Origin: Oerskovia flava
GTDB taxonomy: Bacteria; Actinomycetota; Actinomycetes; Actinomycetales; Cellulomonadaceae
Length of the DNA: 64,000 bases
Reading direction: 5' to 3'
NCBI RefSeq assembly: GCF_026163685.1
Contig: NZ_JAOXSR010000007.1
Location: 124,001-188,000, forward strand
The notes under the pieces are model-generated. The model was not told the DNA's origin and made no database searches. It was given only the letters and a program-made list of their open reading frames with translations. Shown one piece after another: positions 1-9,290 of the stretch (positions are counted from its first letter, which is position 1; each line of letters opens with the position of its first letter). The position numbers and the translations under genes are program-made.

Positions 1-170
1 TCGAGGGCGAGACGCGGTGGGACACCACCCAGCCCGACGGCACGCCGCAGAAGGTGCTCGACGTGTCCCTGCTCGCCTCGACGGGCTGGACCTCCCGCAT
101 CGACCTCGCGGACGGTCTCGCCCGCACGGTCGAGTGGTACCGGGACAACGCGTTCGAGCTGCGCGGATGA
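1..170 (+). CDS. fcl: GDP-L-fucose synthase, C-terminal end (partial)
   Basis: The window opens inside this gene. The last 55 codons are read in the frame beginning at base 3 and stop at TGA 168-170. The stretch WDTTQPDGTPQKVLDV followed by a closing TVEWYRDN matches the C-terminal end of the short-chain epimerase/reductase that converts GDP-4-keto-6-deoxymannose to GDP-L-fucose with NADPH in the cytosol. The catalytic part is outside the window. It sits 72 bases upstream of a polysaccharide chain-length/kinase gene on the same strand, which fits supply of an activated fucose residue to the exopolysaccharide pathway. A related NDP-sugar epimerase is possible but less likely. Confidence 0.8.
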   Translation, partial: EGETRWDTTQPDGTPQKVLDVSLLASTGWTSRIDLADGLARTVEWYRDNAFELRG

Positions 171-242
171 CGGGGGTCCCAGCGGCTGCGAGATCGCGGT
201 GCGCGGATAAACTCGGCCACAGGTCGCGAACTGAGGGGGCTC

Positions 243-1853
243 ATGGAACTCGCTGACTACCTGCGCCTCCTGCGCAAACGATGGTTGTACATCGCGGTCG
301 TGGGGATGATCGGGGTGCTGGCCGCCGTCGCGCTCTCGCTGGCGACGACACCCACCTACCAGGCCACGTCGCAGGTCTACGTGTCCGTGCGCGGTGCGGA
401 CACGTCCAACGACCTGGCGCAGGGCAGCGCGTTCACCGTGCGGCAGGTCAAGTCCTACTCCGAGCTCGTCACGAGCCCGCGGGTGCTCGAGCCCGTCATC
501 GAGGAGCTCGGTCTGGAGGAGACGCCGGCCTCGCTCGCGCAGATGGTCAGCGCGACATCCCCGCTCGACACCGTCCTCATCAACATCGCGGTGACGGACG
601 AGTCGGCCGATCTCGCCGCCCAGATCGCGAACTCGGCCGCGACGAACCTTGCGGCGGTCGTCGCCGAGCTCGAGAAGCCCGCCGACGCCCCCGAGTCTCC
701 CGTCCAGATCAGCACGGTGCGCCCCGCGTCCGTGCCGGAGTCCCCGGCCTCGCCCAACATGCGGCTCAACGTCGCGCTCGGGCTCGTGCTCGGACTCGCC
801 GTCGGGTTCGGCGTGGCGGTGCTGCGCGAGCTCCTCGACACCCGCATCCGTTCGCAGGACGACGTCCGGAGCGTGACGTCGTCGTCGATCATCGGTGCGA
901 TCACGTTCGACGAGGACGCCCCCGACCACCCGTTGATCGTGCAGGAGAGCCCGCAGAGCCCGCGTGCCGAGGCGTTCCGCCGCCTGCGCACCAACCTGCA
1001 GTTCCTCGAGCTCGACGGATCTGCCCGGGTGCTGGTCATGACGTCGGCCATCCCGGGCGAGGGCAAGACGACCACGAGCATCAACCTCGCGGTCATCCTG
1101 GCCGACGCCGGGATGCGGGTCGTGCTCGTCGACGCCGACCTGCGGCGCCCCTCCGTGTCGACGTACATGGGCGTCGAGGGTTCCGTCGGCCTCACCACGG
1201 TCCTCATCGGCCGGATCGGTCTCGAGGACGCGGTCCAGCCCTGGGGGAACCAGAACCTGCACGTGCTCGCGTCGGGCGAGATCCCGCCGAACCCGAGCGA
1301 GCTTCTCGGCTCGGCCGCCATGTCCGAGCTCATCCACAAGCTCGGTACGGAGTACGACGTCGTCATCCTCGACACCGCACCCCTCCTTCCCGTGACCGAC
1401 GGCGCGATCCTCGCCAAGCTCGCCGGGGGAGCGGTCGTGGTGGTCGGCGCGGGCACGACGCACCGGCCTCAGCTCGAGGAGGCGCTCGGCGCGCTCGAGA
1501 CCGTCGGCGCCCGCGTGCTCGGACTCGTCGTCAACAAGCTCCCGCAGGGCGGCGGCTCGGGCGGCTACCACTACGGGTACGAGTACTCGTCCCGGACGGA
1601 GCCCGAGCCTCTGCGGCGGGCCCGGCCGGGCGTGCGCATGATCGGGTGGCCCCGGCGTGAGGCGTCACGCGCGACGGTCGAGCCCGGCCGGCGTGCGGCG
1701 CGGACCCGGCCCGCACCGGTCGACCCGACCGAGAGCCGGCCCGCAGCGGATGCTCCGGCCGAGAGCCGGCCGACGTTCCCGTCGACGACCGGCGAGCTCC
1801 CCACCGAGACCGTGCCGTTCGACGCCGTCTTCGGTGCGCGCAAGGACGGCTGA
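243..1853 (+). CDS. Wzz chain-length determinant fused to BY-type tyrosine kinase
   Basis: This 536-residue inner-membrane protein joins a Wzz-like co-polymerase domain (residues about 1-190, membrane segments near 17-36 and 175-195) to a cytoplasmic P-loop kinase. Seen directly: Walker A IPGEGKTTT with Lys at about residue 275, Walker A' VVLVDADLRRP, Walker B VVILDTAPLLP, and a tyrosine-containing stretch (YHYGYEY) that could be autophosphorylated. About 85 further residues, rich in Pro, Arg and Glu, look disordered. Such proteins set polymer length and couple phosphorylation to export. ATG 243 has a GAGGGGG ribosome site. It lies between fcl and ugd, consistent with an exopolysaccharide operon. 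Fused rather than split kinases are usual in actinobacteria. Confidence 0.93.
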   Translation: MELADYLRLLRKRWLYIAVVGMIGVLAAVALSLATTPTYQATSQVYVSVRGADTSNDLAQGSAFTVRQVKSYSELVTSPRVLEPVIEELGLEETPASLAQMVSATSPLDTVLINIAVTDESADLAAQIANSAATNLAAVVAELEKPADAPESPVQISTVRPASVPESPASPNMRLNVALGLVLGLAVGFGVAVLRELLDTRIRSQDDVRSVTSSSIIGAITFDEDAPDHPLIVQESPQSPRAEAFRRLRTNLQFLELDGSARVLVMTSAIPGEGKTTTSINLAVILADAGMRVVLVDADLRRPSVSTYMGVEGSVGLTTVLIGRIGLEDAVQPWGNQNLHVLASGEIPPNPSELLGSAAMSELIHKLGTEYDVVILDTAPLLPVTDGAILAKLAGGAVVVVGAGTTHRPQLEEALGALETVGARVLGLVVNKLPQGGGSGGYHYGYEYSSRTEPEPLRRARPGVRMIGWPRREASRATVEPGRRAARTRPAPVDPTESRPAADAPAESRPTFPSTTGELPTETVPFDAVFGARKDG

Positions 1854-1934
1854 GCCAGCCGTCGGCGTCGGTCGGTACCGTCGGCCACGTCCAGCAGCAC
1901 CTCGTCACGACCATCCGTCACTGCAGGGGGAACG

Positions 1935-3248
1935 ATGCGCATCTCGGTCATCGGTTGTGGGTATCTCGGAGCAGTCCACGCGTCGGCGATGGCCGCGCTC
2001 GGTCATGACGTCGTCGGCGTCGACGTCGACCCCGTCAAGGTCGCCGCGCTCCAGCGCGGAGACACCCCGTTCTTCGAGCCCGGCCTCCCGGAGCTGCTGA
2101 CGGAGGCAGGGGCGACCGGCCGGCTGCGCTTCACGACGGACATGGACGCCGTCGCCGAGGCCCAGGTGCACTTCGTGTGCGTCGGGACCCCGCAGCAGGC
2201 GGACTCCTACGCAGCCGACGTCACCTACGTCGACGAGGCGTTCCGGGCCGTGGGCCGGCGGGCGGCGGTGGGGTCCGTCGTCGTCGGGAAGTCCACGGTG
2301 CCGGTGGGGACGGCGGCGCGGCTCGCCGAGACGCTCGCTCGCGAGGCGCCCGGTGTGCACCTCGCGTGGAACCCCGAGTTCCTCCGGGAGGGCCACGCCG
2401 TCGACGACACCCTGCACCCCGACCGGCTCGTCTACGGGGTCGACGGCAGCGAGGGGGACATCGCGACGGCGGTGCTCGACGAGGTGTACGCCGGCCAGCT
2501 CGCCGACGACGTCCCCCGGATCGTCATGGACTACGCGACCGCGGAGCTCGTCAAGGTCGCGGCGAACTCGTTCCTCGCCACCAAGATCTCGTTCATCAAC
2601 GCCATGGCAGAGCTGTGCGAGGTCGCGGGCGGCGACGTGACGCTGCTCGCCGACGCGATCGGCCGCGACCCGCGCATCGGGCGGCGCTTCCTCGACGCAG
2701 GCCTCGGGTTCGGGGGCGGCTGCCTGCCCAAGGACATCCGCGCGTTCATGGCGCGTGCGGCCGAGCTGCATGCCGAGCCCGCCGTGAGCTTCCTGCGCGA
2801 GGTCGACTCGATCAACCTGCGACGTCGTGAGCGCATGGTCGACCTCACGGCGGGGGTGCTCGACGGCCGCCCGCTCGCCGGCGCCCGGATCGCGGTGCTC
2901 GGCGCCGCGTTCAAGCCCAACAGCGACGACGTGCGGGACTCCCCGGCGCTCGACGTCGCCCGCAAGCTCGCCGACCGCAGCGCGCACGTCGTCATCACCG
3001 ACCCGCAGGCCGTGCCGAACGCACGCCGTCGCTTCCCCGACCTGCGCTACGTGCAGACCGCGGAGGAGGCCGTGCAGGGCGCCGACGCCGTCCTCCTGCT
3101 CACCGAGTGGGCCGAGTACCGGGCGCTCGACCCCGACAAGACGGCTCTCCTCGTCGCGTCACCGCGGATCGTGGACGGCCGCAACGTCCTCGATCCGCAG
3201 GTGTGGCGCGCCGCCGGCTGGGTCTACCGTGCGCTCGGTCGCCGGTAG
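1935..3248 (+). CDS. ugd: UDP-glucose 6-dehydrogenase
   Basis: This 437-residue cytosolic enzyme oxidises UDP-glucose twice with NAD+ to UDP-glucuronate, a precursor for acidic polysaccharides. The N-terminal Rossmann motif is VIGCGYLGAVHA. The active-site segment GFGGGCLPKDI places the catalytic Cys at residue 263, and a C-terminal UDP-binding domain starts near residue 310 (VLGAAFKPNSDDVRDS). Length is normal for the family. AGGGGG upstream of ATG 1935 is the ribosome site. The gene lies 81 bases after the Wzz/kinase gene, and its last 20 bases overlap the next gene, so the two are probably translated from one message. BY-kinases often phosphorylate Ugd in other bacteria, which makes this neighbour pair meaningful. 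Confidence 0.95.
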   Translation: MRISVIGCGYLGAVHASAMAALGHDVVGVDVDPVKVAALQRGDTPFFEPGLPELLTEAGATGRLRFTTDMDAVAEAQVHFVCVGTPQQADSYAADVTYVDEAFRAVGRRAAVGSVVVGKSTVPVGTAARLAETLAREAPGVHLAWNPEFLREGHAVDDTLHPDRLVYGVDGSEGDIATAVLDEVYAGQLADDVPRIVMDYATAELVKVAANSFLATKISFINAMAELCEVAGGDVTLLADAIGRDPRIGRRFLDAGLGFGGGCLPKDIRAFMARAAELHAEPAVSFLREVDSINLRRRERMVDLTAGVLDGRPLAGARIAVLGAAFKPNSDDVRDSPALDVARKLADRSAHVVITDPQAVPNARRRFPDLRYVQTAEEAVQGADAVLLLTEWAEYRALDPDKTALLVASPRIVDGRNVLDPQVWRAAGWVYRALGRR

Positions 3249-3741
3249 CCGCGCCGCGGCAGCGGCGTCCGCGGGGCTGCTTCTGGCGGCCGCGGCGTGT
3301 ACTCCGCCGAGCGTCGCCCCCGCGGACACGCCCCGCGGGCTGACGGCGGGCGACTACGCCCAGGCGCTCTTCGACGGGACGAACGCCGTCCGGGCCGAGC
3401 AGGACCTGCCGCCGTTCGAGGAGGACGAGTGCGCACGTGCGCAGGCGCTGGACCGGGCGGAGGCGCTCGTCGGCGCCGCTGAGCTCGAGCACGCACCGCT
3501 CGAACCCGTCGTGGAGGCGTGCGACCCCGCCAACGTCGCCGCCGAGAACCTCAGCCGGTCGGCCACCGCGCCCGCCGACGTTCTCGAAGCATGGTGGGAA
3601 TCGCCTGGACACCGGTCCAACATCGTCGACCCGGAGCTCGGTCAGCTAGGTGTCGCGTGCGCGCCGACGGACGAGGGCGAGATGCTCTGCTCGCAGATCT
3701 TCCTCGGAGTCGTGGGCGACGAGGCGCCGACGCAGGGGTAG
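3229..3741 (+). CDS. CAP/SCP domain lipoprotein
   Basis: A 170-residue secreted lipoprotein. From GTG 3229 the N-terminus is a short basic region, a hydrophobic run and a lipobox ending LAAAAC, so Cys about 23 should be lipidated. The rest is a bacterial CAP (CRISP/antigen 5/PR-1, YkwD-like) domain with the family's landmarks: NAVRAEQDLPPF, LEHAP, AAENLS and the strongly conserved SPGHRSNIVDPELGQLGVAC. The start was placed at this GTG because the frame upstream overlaps ugd coding sequence and only this start yields a signal peptide. It overlaps ugd by 20 bases, suggesting translational coupling to the exopolysaccharide genes. Biochemical role of bacterial CAP lipoproteins is largely unknown. 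Confidence 0.82.
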   Translation: MRSVAGSRAAAAASAGLLLAAAACTPPSVAPADTPRGLTAGDYAQALFDGTNAVRAEQDLPPFEEDECARAQALDRAEALVGAAELEHAPLEPVVEACDPANVAAENLSRSATAPADVLEAWWESPGHRSNIVDPELGQLGVACAPTDEGEMLCSQIFLGVVGDEAPTQG

Positions 3742-3865
3742 CAGCGCGAATCCTGCGGCTCCCGCGGAAAAACTGCGGGTTGCCTGCGGTGGACCGGCGT
3801 TCAGATTGCGCCGGCTACGACAGTCTCGGTCCCGAGAAAAGGGCACCCGAGGAGGTCGCTGATGT

Positions 3866-4129
3866 TCAGCCCATGGAGCGGTACTGCGAGCGGTGCCGCC
3901 GTTCCCACAGCAGGCCGATGCCGCCGAGCGCAATGCCGGCTGCCGAGGTCGCGACGAGGCGCGGGGTGTTCGCACCGACCGCGAGCAGCACAAGACCCAC
4001 GACCAGGGCGAGTGCCCACAGGGCGATGCCTGCCAGGAGAACGGTGCGCAGGTCCACGACGAGCGGCGGGGGCCCGGGGCGTCGACGCTCCGGGTGCACG
4101 AGCAGCGAGATCAGGGACGGCACCCGCAC
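3866..4129 (-). CDS. DUF2530 small membrane protein
   Basis: A small actinobacterial membrane protein with two transmembrane helices separated by a short loop. The sequence PPPLVVDLRTVLLAGIALWA, followed by a second helix and a terminal LLWERRHRSQYRS, matches DUF2530. The function is unknown. The frame stays open up to ATG 4243 (125 residues), but the extra N-terminus is low-complexity, so GTG 4129 (87 residues) is preferred. A TACACT box immediately upstream would even fit a leaderless start at GTG 4123. The gene converges on the CAP lipoprotein gene. Start uncertain, family assignment good. Confidence 0.7.
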   Translation of the reverse strand: MRVPSLISLLVHPERRRPGPPPLVVDLRTVLLAGIALWALALVVGLVLLAVGANTPRLVATSAAGIALGGIGLLWERRHRSQYRSMG

Positions 4130-4243
4130 AGTGTATCGAGGCAACCGTCGCCCGCCGGGTGAGGGCGCGGATTCACCCGCTCGCGGTGGCACGAACGCGC
4201 TCCACGGCGCTCTGTCCATGGTGCGGGGGGAACTTGATGACAT

Positions 4244-4588
4244 GTGAGGGGGCCGTCGCTACCATGAGATCGTTGCCACCGCATCCCGGCACGCGCATCG
4301 CGGCGCGGTCACCGGGCGGCATGCAGGCGTGCCACGCGCCCGTAAAGGGCTGGACAGGCGTCCAGGTCCACTCGCAGGAATGGCGACCAAAGGCCCTTCT
4401 CAAGAATCGAACTCACCCGGGTGAAAAGGCCTCTTCTCGGGCTCTGAGAGGCGACCACGCTCCTAGTATGGGGCGGTCGAGGAACCGCTCGACGAACGAG
4501 CCGCCCAGCAGCGGGCAGTGGACGACGCCGACGAAGACGGCGCCCTCCGTGAGCAGCCGATCGGTGCGCCACGGGGAGGAGGGTTGAG
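4244..4588. other. Intergenic region with probable promoter of the sugar transferase
   Basis: This 345-base gap has no convincing gene. Codon use of open frames here is unlike neighbours. A TAGTAT box at 4464-4469 is the best -10 candidate for the downstream sugar transferase, giving a leader of about 110 nt. The leader contains the inverted repeat GTCGAG-gaaccg-CTCGAC at 4476-4493. A start-less frame 4476-4592 overlaps the next start codon and is discussed under findings. Confidence 0.4.
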
Positions 4589-6118
4589 ATGAGCAACGAC
4601 ACCATGCGAGAGCCTCGTCGTGGGCTGCGCCAGATGATCGAGTCTGCGCGCGCGACGACGAACGCGGCACGCATCCGTGCCGCACGCGCGGCGTTCGCCG
4701 CGACCGGATGGCGCGACGACTACCGCCGCAAGACGCTGCTCTCCGACGCCGCCGCCGTGCTCGTCGCGGTCGGCCTCGCCTACGTCCTGCGCTTCGGCGA
4801 GCTGAGCAACCAGCCGCTCTACAGCGACATCGGCATCGGGTACGTGGTCCTCACCGTCCTCATCGCGGGTGGCTGGATGCTTGCACTCACCCTGCAGAAG
4901 TCGCGGGACACCCGCATCATCGGCAGCGGGCCGACGGAGTACCAGCGGGTCTTCGACGCGTCCTGGAAGCTCTTCGCCATCCTGACGATCCTCGCGTTCG
5001 CGACGGGCACGCAGGTCGCGCGCGGCTACCTGCTCTTCGCCTTCCCGGTCGGCCTCGCCGGCATCTTCCTCGGCCGGTACTGCTGGCGCCAGTGGCTGCA
5101 CGCGCAGCGGGCCCACGGCCGGTACAAGTCCGCGGTGCTCGCCATCGGCTACCGCGACCAGGCGGAGCGGCTCATCCGTGACCTCAACGACCGCGACGAG
5201 TCGGGCTACCAGGTGGTCGGGGTGTGCATCCCGACCGGGCAGTTCGCAGAGGGCGAGACCGTGCTGGGTGTCCCCATCCTCGGCGACCTTCACCAGGCGG
5301 GGTCGATCGCCGCTCAGGTGAACGCCGACAGCGTCGCGGTGAGCGGTTCCGGGACGATCACGGCCGACGTCGTGCGCCGGCTCGGGTGGGAGCTCGAGCC
5401 CCGTGGTGTCGACCTCATGTTGACGGCCGAGCTCGCCGACGTCGCCGGCCCGCGGATCACGATCACCCCCGCGGAGACCGTGGCGCTGCTGCACGTGGAC
5501 GCACCGCGTTTCACCGGCCCCAAGTTCGTCGTCAAGTCCGTCACCGACTGGCTCGGCGCCGCGCTGCTGACGATCGTGCTGCTGCCCATGCTGCTCGGTG
5601 TCGCCGTCGCGGTGGCCGTCACCAGCCGGGGCCCGGTCTTCTACACGCAGGACCGTGTGGGTCGTAACGGCAAGACGTTTCCCATGTACAAGTTCCGCTC
5701 GATGCGCGTCGGTGCCGACGCGGAGGTGGTGAAGCTCGAGGAGCAGAGCGACGGTGCCGGCCCGCTGTTCAAGATGCGCAACGACCCGCGGGTGACGCCC
5801 CTGGGCCGAATCCTGCGGCGGTACTCGATCGACGAGCTCCCGCAGATCCTCAACGTGCTGCGCGGGGACATGAGCCTCGTCGGCCCCCGCCCGCCGCTCC
5901 CGCGCGAGGTCAGCGCCTACGAGCAGCGGATGCGCCGGCGCCTCCTCGTCAAGCCAGGGCTCACCGGCCTGTGGCAGGTCGGCGGGCGCTCGGACCTCTC
6001 GTGGGAGCAGAGCGTGCGCCTCGACGTCTACTACGTCGAGAACTGGACGGTCTTCGGCGACTTCCTCATCCTCGCCCGCACCGCACGAGCCGTCCTCTCC
6101 GGCAGCGGCGCCTACTAG
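4589..6118 (+). CDS. Polyprenyl-phosphate sugar-1-phosphate transferase (exopolysaccharide initiating enzyme)
   Basis: A 509-residue WbaP/CpsE-type membrane enzyme. It moves a hexose-1-phosphate from a UDP-sugar to undecaprenyl phosphate, the first step of exopolysaccharide repeat assembly. Four or five N-terminal helices (residues about 50-185) are followed by a Rossmann-like CoA-binding-type domain and a further helix (about 320-345). The catalytic bac_transf domain includes DRVGRNGKTFPMYKFRSM, RRYSIDELPQILNVLRGDMS, LVGPRPPLP and KPGLTGLWQVGGRSDLS. GGGAGGAGGG precedes ATG 4589. It is separated from the ugd group by the convergent DUF2530 gene and has its own promoter. The sugar specificity cannot be read from sequence. 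Confidence 0.93.
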   Translation: MSNDTMREPRRGLRQMIESARATTNAARIRAARAAFAATGWRDDYRRKTLLSDAAAVLVAVGLAYVLRFGELSNQPLYSDIGIGYVVLTVLIAGGWMLALTLQKSRDTRIIGSGPTEYQRVFDASWKLFAILTILAFATGTQVARGYLLFAFPVGLAGIFLGRYCWRQWLHAQRAHGRYKSAVLAIGYRDQAERLIRDLNDRDESGYQVVGVCIPTGQFAEGETVLGVPILGDLHQAGSIAAQVNADSVAVSGSGTITADVVRRLGWELEPRGVDLMLTAELADVAGPRITITPAETVALLHVDAPRFTGPKFVVKSVTDWLGAALLTIVLLPMLLGVAVAVAVTSRGPVFYTQDRVGRNGKTFPMYKFRSMRVGADAEVVKLEEQSDGAGPLFKMRNDPRVTPLGRILRRYSIDELPQILNVLRGDMSLVGPRPPLPREVSAYEQRMRRRLLVKPGLTGLWQVGGRSDLSWEQSVRLDVYYVENWTVFGDFLILARTARAVLSGSGAY

Positions 6119-6143
6119 CGGCCCGGATCGCATCGACCGGACA

Positions 6144-6183
6144 CACGACGACCGGCTGGCGGAGGTGCCAGCCGGTCGTCGTG
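6144..6183. terminator. Bidirectional stem-loop terminator
   Basis: A perfect 17-bp inverted repeat, CACGACGACCGGCTGGC at 6144-6160 and its complement at 6167-6183, with a 6-nt loop. It lies between the convergent sugar transferase and alpha-mannosidase genes and should end transcription from both sides. There is no long U-run, as is common for actinobacterial hairpins. Confidence 0.8.
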
Positions 6184-6229
6184 CGTTCTCCGCGGCAGCG
6201 TGGGGAGGTCGCGGCGCTGCCCGGTGCTG

Positions 6230-9200
6230 CTAGCTCCTGGCCACCCGCAGCGTGAGGATCTCGAACGGTCGGAGCTCGACCGCCACGCCGTCGTCGCTCT
6301 CGGCGAGGTCGCGGGGCTCCTCGAGCGGCCGCTCGAGGAGGTCGGTCGCCGTCACGGCGCCGTGCGTGAAGTCGAGCCGGACCGTCGTCGCGGCGCGTGC
6401 CCCGAGGGACTCGTAGAGCCGGACGACGACGTCGCCGCTGCGGTCCTCGGCGAGCTTCACGGACTCGACCACGACCTGGGGGGTGGCCACCCGTACCAGC
6501 GGTGCGATCTCGCCGCTCCCGGCGACCCGGCGCTCGGGCAGGTTGATGGCGTAGCCCTGGCGCACGGCCTCGCCCACGTCGGCACCGAACGTCACGGCGC
6601 ACCGGAAGGTGTGCTCGCCCTGGTCGGCCACCGGGTCCGGGAACAGGGGCGCCCGCAGGAGGGTGAGCCGCACCATCGAGCCGACGCCGTCATCGCCGCG
6701 GAGGCGGGTGACGTCGTGCCCGTAGGTGGCGTCGTTGGCCACGGACACCCCGAAGCCCGGCTCGCCGACGTGCACCCACCGGTGCGCGACCGTCTCGAAG
6801 CGCGCGGCGTCCCACGAGGTGTTGACGTGCGTGGGGCGCGTGACGTGGCCGAACTGCATCTCCGACGTCGCGTGCTGGCTGTGCACGTCGACCGGGAACG
6901 CGAGCTTGAGGAGCTTCTGCTTCTCGTGCCAGTCCACGTGCGTGGTGACGTGGAGGGTCGGGTCGTCGCCGTCGGCGAGGACGAGGTGCTGCTCGACGCG
7001 GCTCCCGGAGAAGGTGCGCACGAGTCGCAGGCCGGCGTCGCCGTCGGGCTCGAGCACGTCGAGGTCGACGAGGTCGGTGACGTTGCGGCGGTAGTGCGCG
7101 TCGATGTCCCAGGCCTCCCACGTGTTGGGGATGTCGCGGTGGAACTGGAGCAGGTTGCCCACCTGGCCGGCGGGCAGGACCTCGCGGCCTGATGCCAGGT
7201 GCCGCACCGACGTCACGAGTCCGCGACCGTCGACGACGACCCGCGCCCCCGCGTTCTCCAGCACCCAGCCGTCGCCGTCGGCGACCCTGGTCGCGGGCGT
7301 CACCGTGGTGGACGACACCGTGACCGATGCCGACCCGCCGAGCGCGGGCACGCCGTCGCGGGCGAACGGCGACGCGTTCACCACGACCTCGCCACCGCTC
7401 TCGCCCCCACCCTCACCGCTGCCCTCGGAGACCAGGCCGCGCAGCGACGCCGAGATCAGGCCCTCGAGCTCACCCGCGATGCGCTCGTAGTTCTGCTCCG
7501 CCTCCCGGTGCACCCACGCGATCGACGAGCCGGGCAGGATGTCGTGGAACTGCTGCAGCAGGACCGTCTGCCACGCGGACTCGAGCTCCTGGTACGGGTA
7601 GTCGTGGCCGGTGCGGACGGCCGCCGTCGTCGCCCACAGCTCGGCCTCCCGCAGCAGGTGCTCGCTGCGGCGGTTGCCTCGCTTGGTGCGCGACTGCGAC
7701 GTGTAGGTGCCGCGGTGGTACTCGAGGTAGAGTTCTCCGACCCAGGTGGGTGCGTTCGGGTACTCGGCGCGCGCGGCGTCGAAGAACGCCTGCGGGGAGG
7801 ACAGCGTGACCGTGGGCGACCCCTCGAGGTCGTGGGTGCGGTGCGCGGCGGAGACCATCTCGCGGGTGGGGCCACCGCCGCCGTCGCCGTAGCCGAACGG
7901 CACGAGCGAGGTGTTGGCGGCGCCCTTCTCCGCGAACTGGTCGGACGCCCGCGCGAGCTCGGGGGCGGAGAGGTCGGAGTTGTAGGTGTCGACGGGCGGG
8001 AAGTGCGTGAACACACGGCTGCCGTCGATGCCCTCCCACCAGAAGGTGTGGTGCGGGATCCGGTTGGTGTCGTTCCACGAGAGCTTCTGCGTGAGGAAGT
8101 CGGGGCAGCCGGCGAGCCGGGCGACCTGCGGGAACGAGCCCGTGTAGCCGAACGAGTCAGGCAGCCACACGTTCCGGGGCTCGACGCCGAGCTGCTCGAT
8201 GAAGAACCGCTTGCCCTGGACGAACTGCCGCACGAGGGCCTCGGAGCCGACCATGTTGGTGTCGGACTCCACCCACATGCCGCCGACGGGGATGAAACGG
8301 CCCTCGGCCACACGCTCCTTGACCCGCTCGAACAGCTCGGGGTAGTACTGCTGGATCCAGGAGTACTGCTGGGCCGACGAGCACGCGAACGTGAAGTCGG
8401 GGTCGGCGTCCATCAGCGCGAGCACGTTGGAGACCGTCCGGCCGACCTTGCGCACGGTCTCGCGCACGGGCCACAGCCAGGCGGAGTCGATGTGCGCGTG
8501 CCCGACGGCGTGCACCCGGTGCGCGCTCGCCGTCGCCGTCGCGGCCAGGGCGGGAGCCAGTGCCTCGCGACCCGCGGTGGCGGTCCCCGCGACGTCGTCG
8601 GGGTCGACGGCGTCGCACATCCCCTCCAGCGCCCGCACCACCTCGGCGCGGCGGGGCGACGTCGTCGGCAGCGTGCTGACCAGGCCGCGGAGCGACGTCG
8701 CGTCGGCCACGAGCTCGTACACCTCGACGTCGAGCAGAACGACGTCGACGGCGCGCAGCACGTAGACGGGATCGGTGCCGGACGTGGCCTTGTCCCCGAG
8801 CTTCGTGGGCTTGGTCCACTGGTTGCCGGGGACGTCAGGGTTGGCCGCGCCCTCGACGTAGAGATCGATCGAGGACGGCTCCTGCGGCAGCGGCAGGTAG
8901 CTGTTGCGCGGCGAGATGCCCTTGAGGAGGACCCCGTCGGGCGACCACGCAGCGCCCTCGGCCTGGAAGCCGGGCTGCTGCGCGATGAAGCCGAGGTCGA
9001 CGTCGAGCTCCACGCGGGTGCCGGGCAGCGGCCACTGGGCGGGGACGTCCCCGGTGACGTGGAACCACACGGTGCTCCACGGTGCGCCCCAGGGGGTGCC
9101 GACGGGGTGCGGGGCGTACTCCGCGGCGCGGGCCTGCGCGAACGGCACGGGTTCGCCCGGCGCGGTCCAGCTGCTGACCTCCAGGGGGTGCCGGTCACGG

Positions 9201-9274
9201 TGGATGGCCGGGGTGATCCACTCCGCCACGAACCTGTCGATCCGGGCGAGCGTGAGGTCGGTGCTGTCATGCAT
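6230..9274 (-). CDS. Alpha-mannosidase, glycoside hydrolase family 38
   Basis: A 1014-residue retaining alpha-mannosidase with no signal peptide, so probably cytosolic, releasing mannose from imported alpha-mannosides. The GH38 core begins with HAVGHAHIDSAWLWP (metal-binding His/Asp pair). The nucleophile segment LPDSFGYTGSFPQ puts the catalytic Asp at about residue 373, followed by QKLSWNDTNRIPHHTFWWEG. The C-terminal half is the beta-sandwich region typical of the family. AAAGGACG precedes ATG 9274. It is the last gene of a minus-strand unit of ROK repressor, solute-binding protein and two permeases, which supports mannoside catabolism. Length and architecture are normal for bacterial class II mannosidases. 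Confidence 0.95.
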   Translation of the reverse strand: MHDSTDLTLARIDRFVAEWITPAIHRDRHPLEVSSWTAPGEPVPFAQARAAEYAPHPVGTPWGAPWSTVWFHVTGDVPAQWPLPGTRVELDVDLGFIAQQPGFQAEGAAWSPDGVLLKGISPRNSYLPLPQEPSSIDLYVEGAANPDVPGNQWTKPTKLGDKATSGTDPVYVLRAVDVVLLDVEVYELVADATSLRGLVSTLPTTSPRRAEVVRALEGMCDAVDPDDVAGTATAGREALAPALAATATASAHRVHAVGHAHIDSAWLWPVRETVRKVGRTVSNVLALMDADPDFTFACSSAQQYSWIQQYYPELFERVKERVAEGRFIPVGGMWVESDTNMVGSEALVRQFVQGKRFFIEQLGVEPRNVWLPDSFGYTGSFPQVARLAGCPDFLTQKLSWNDTNRIPHHTFWWEGIDGSRVFTHFPPVDTYNSDLSAPELARASDQFAEKGAANTSLVPFGYGDGGGGPTREMVSAAHRTHDLEGSPTVTLSSPQAFFDAARAEYPNAPTWVGELYLEYHRGTYTSQSRTKRGNRRSEHLLREAELWATTAAVRTGHDYPYQELESAWQTVLLQQFHDILPGSSIAWVHREAEQNYERIAGELEGLISASLRGLVSEGSGEGGGESGGEVVVNASPFARDGVPALGGSASVTVSSTTVTPATRVADGDGWVLENAGARVVVDGRGLVTSVRHLASGREVLPAGQVGNLLQFHRDIPNTWEAWDIDAHYRRNVTDLVDLDVLEPDGDAGLRLVRTFSGSRVEQHLVLADGDDPTLHVTTHVDWHEKQKLLKLAFPVDVHSQHATSEMQFGHVTRPTHVNTSWDAARFETVAHRWVHVGEPGFGVSVANDATYGHDVTRLRGDDGVGSMVRLTLLRAPLFPDPVADQGEHTFRCAVTFGADVGEAVRQGYAINLPERRVAGSGEIAPLVRVATPQVVVESVKLAEDRSGDVVVRLYESLGARAATTVRLDFTHGAVTATDLLERPLEEPRDLAESDDGVAVELRPFEILTLRVARS

Positions 9275-9290
9275 GGTGAGGCGTCCTTTC

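Noticed and set aside
3862-4587. Plus-strand frame spanning the DUF2530 gene and the gap before the sugar transferase
   Set aside because: Composition is random-like (Arg, Ser, Cys-rich) and no motif is visible. The minus-strand DUF2530 match explains the first part.
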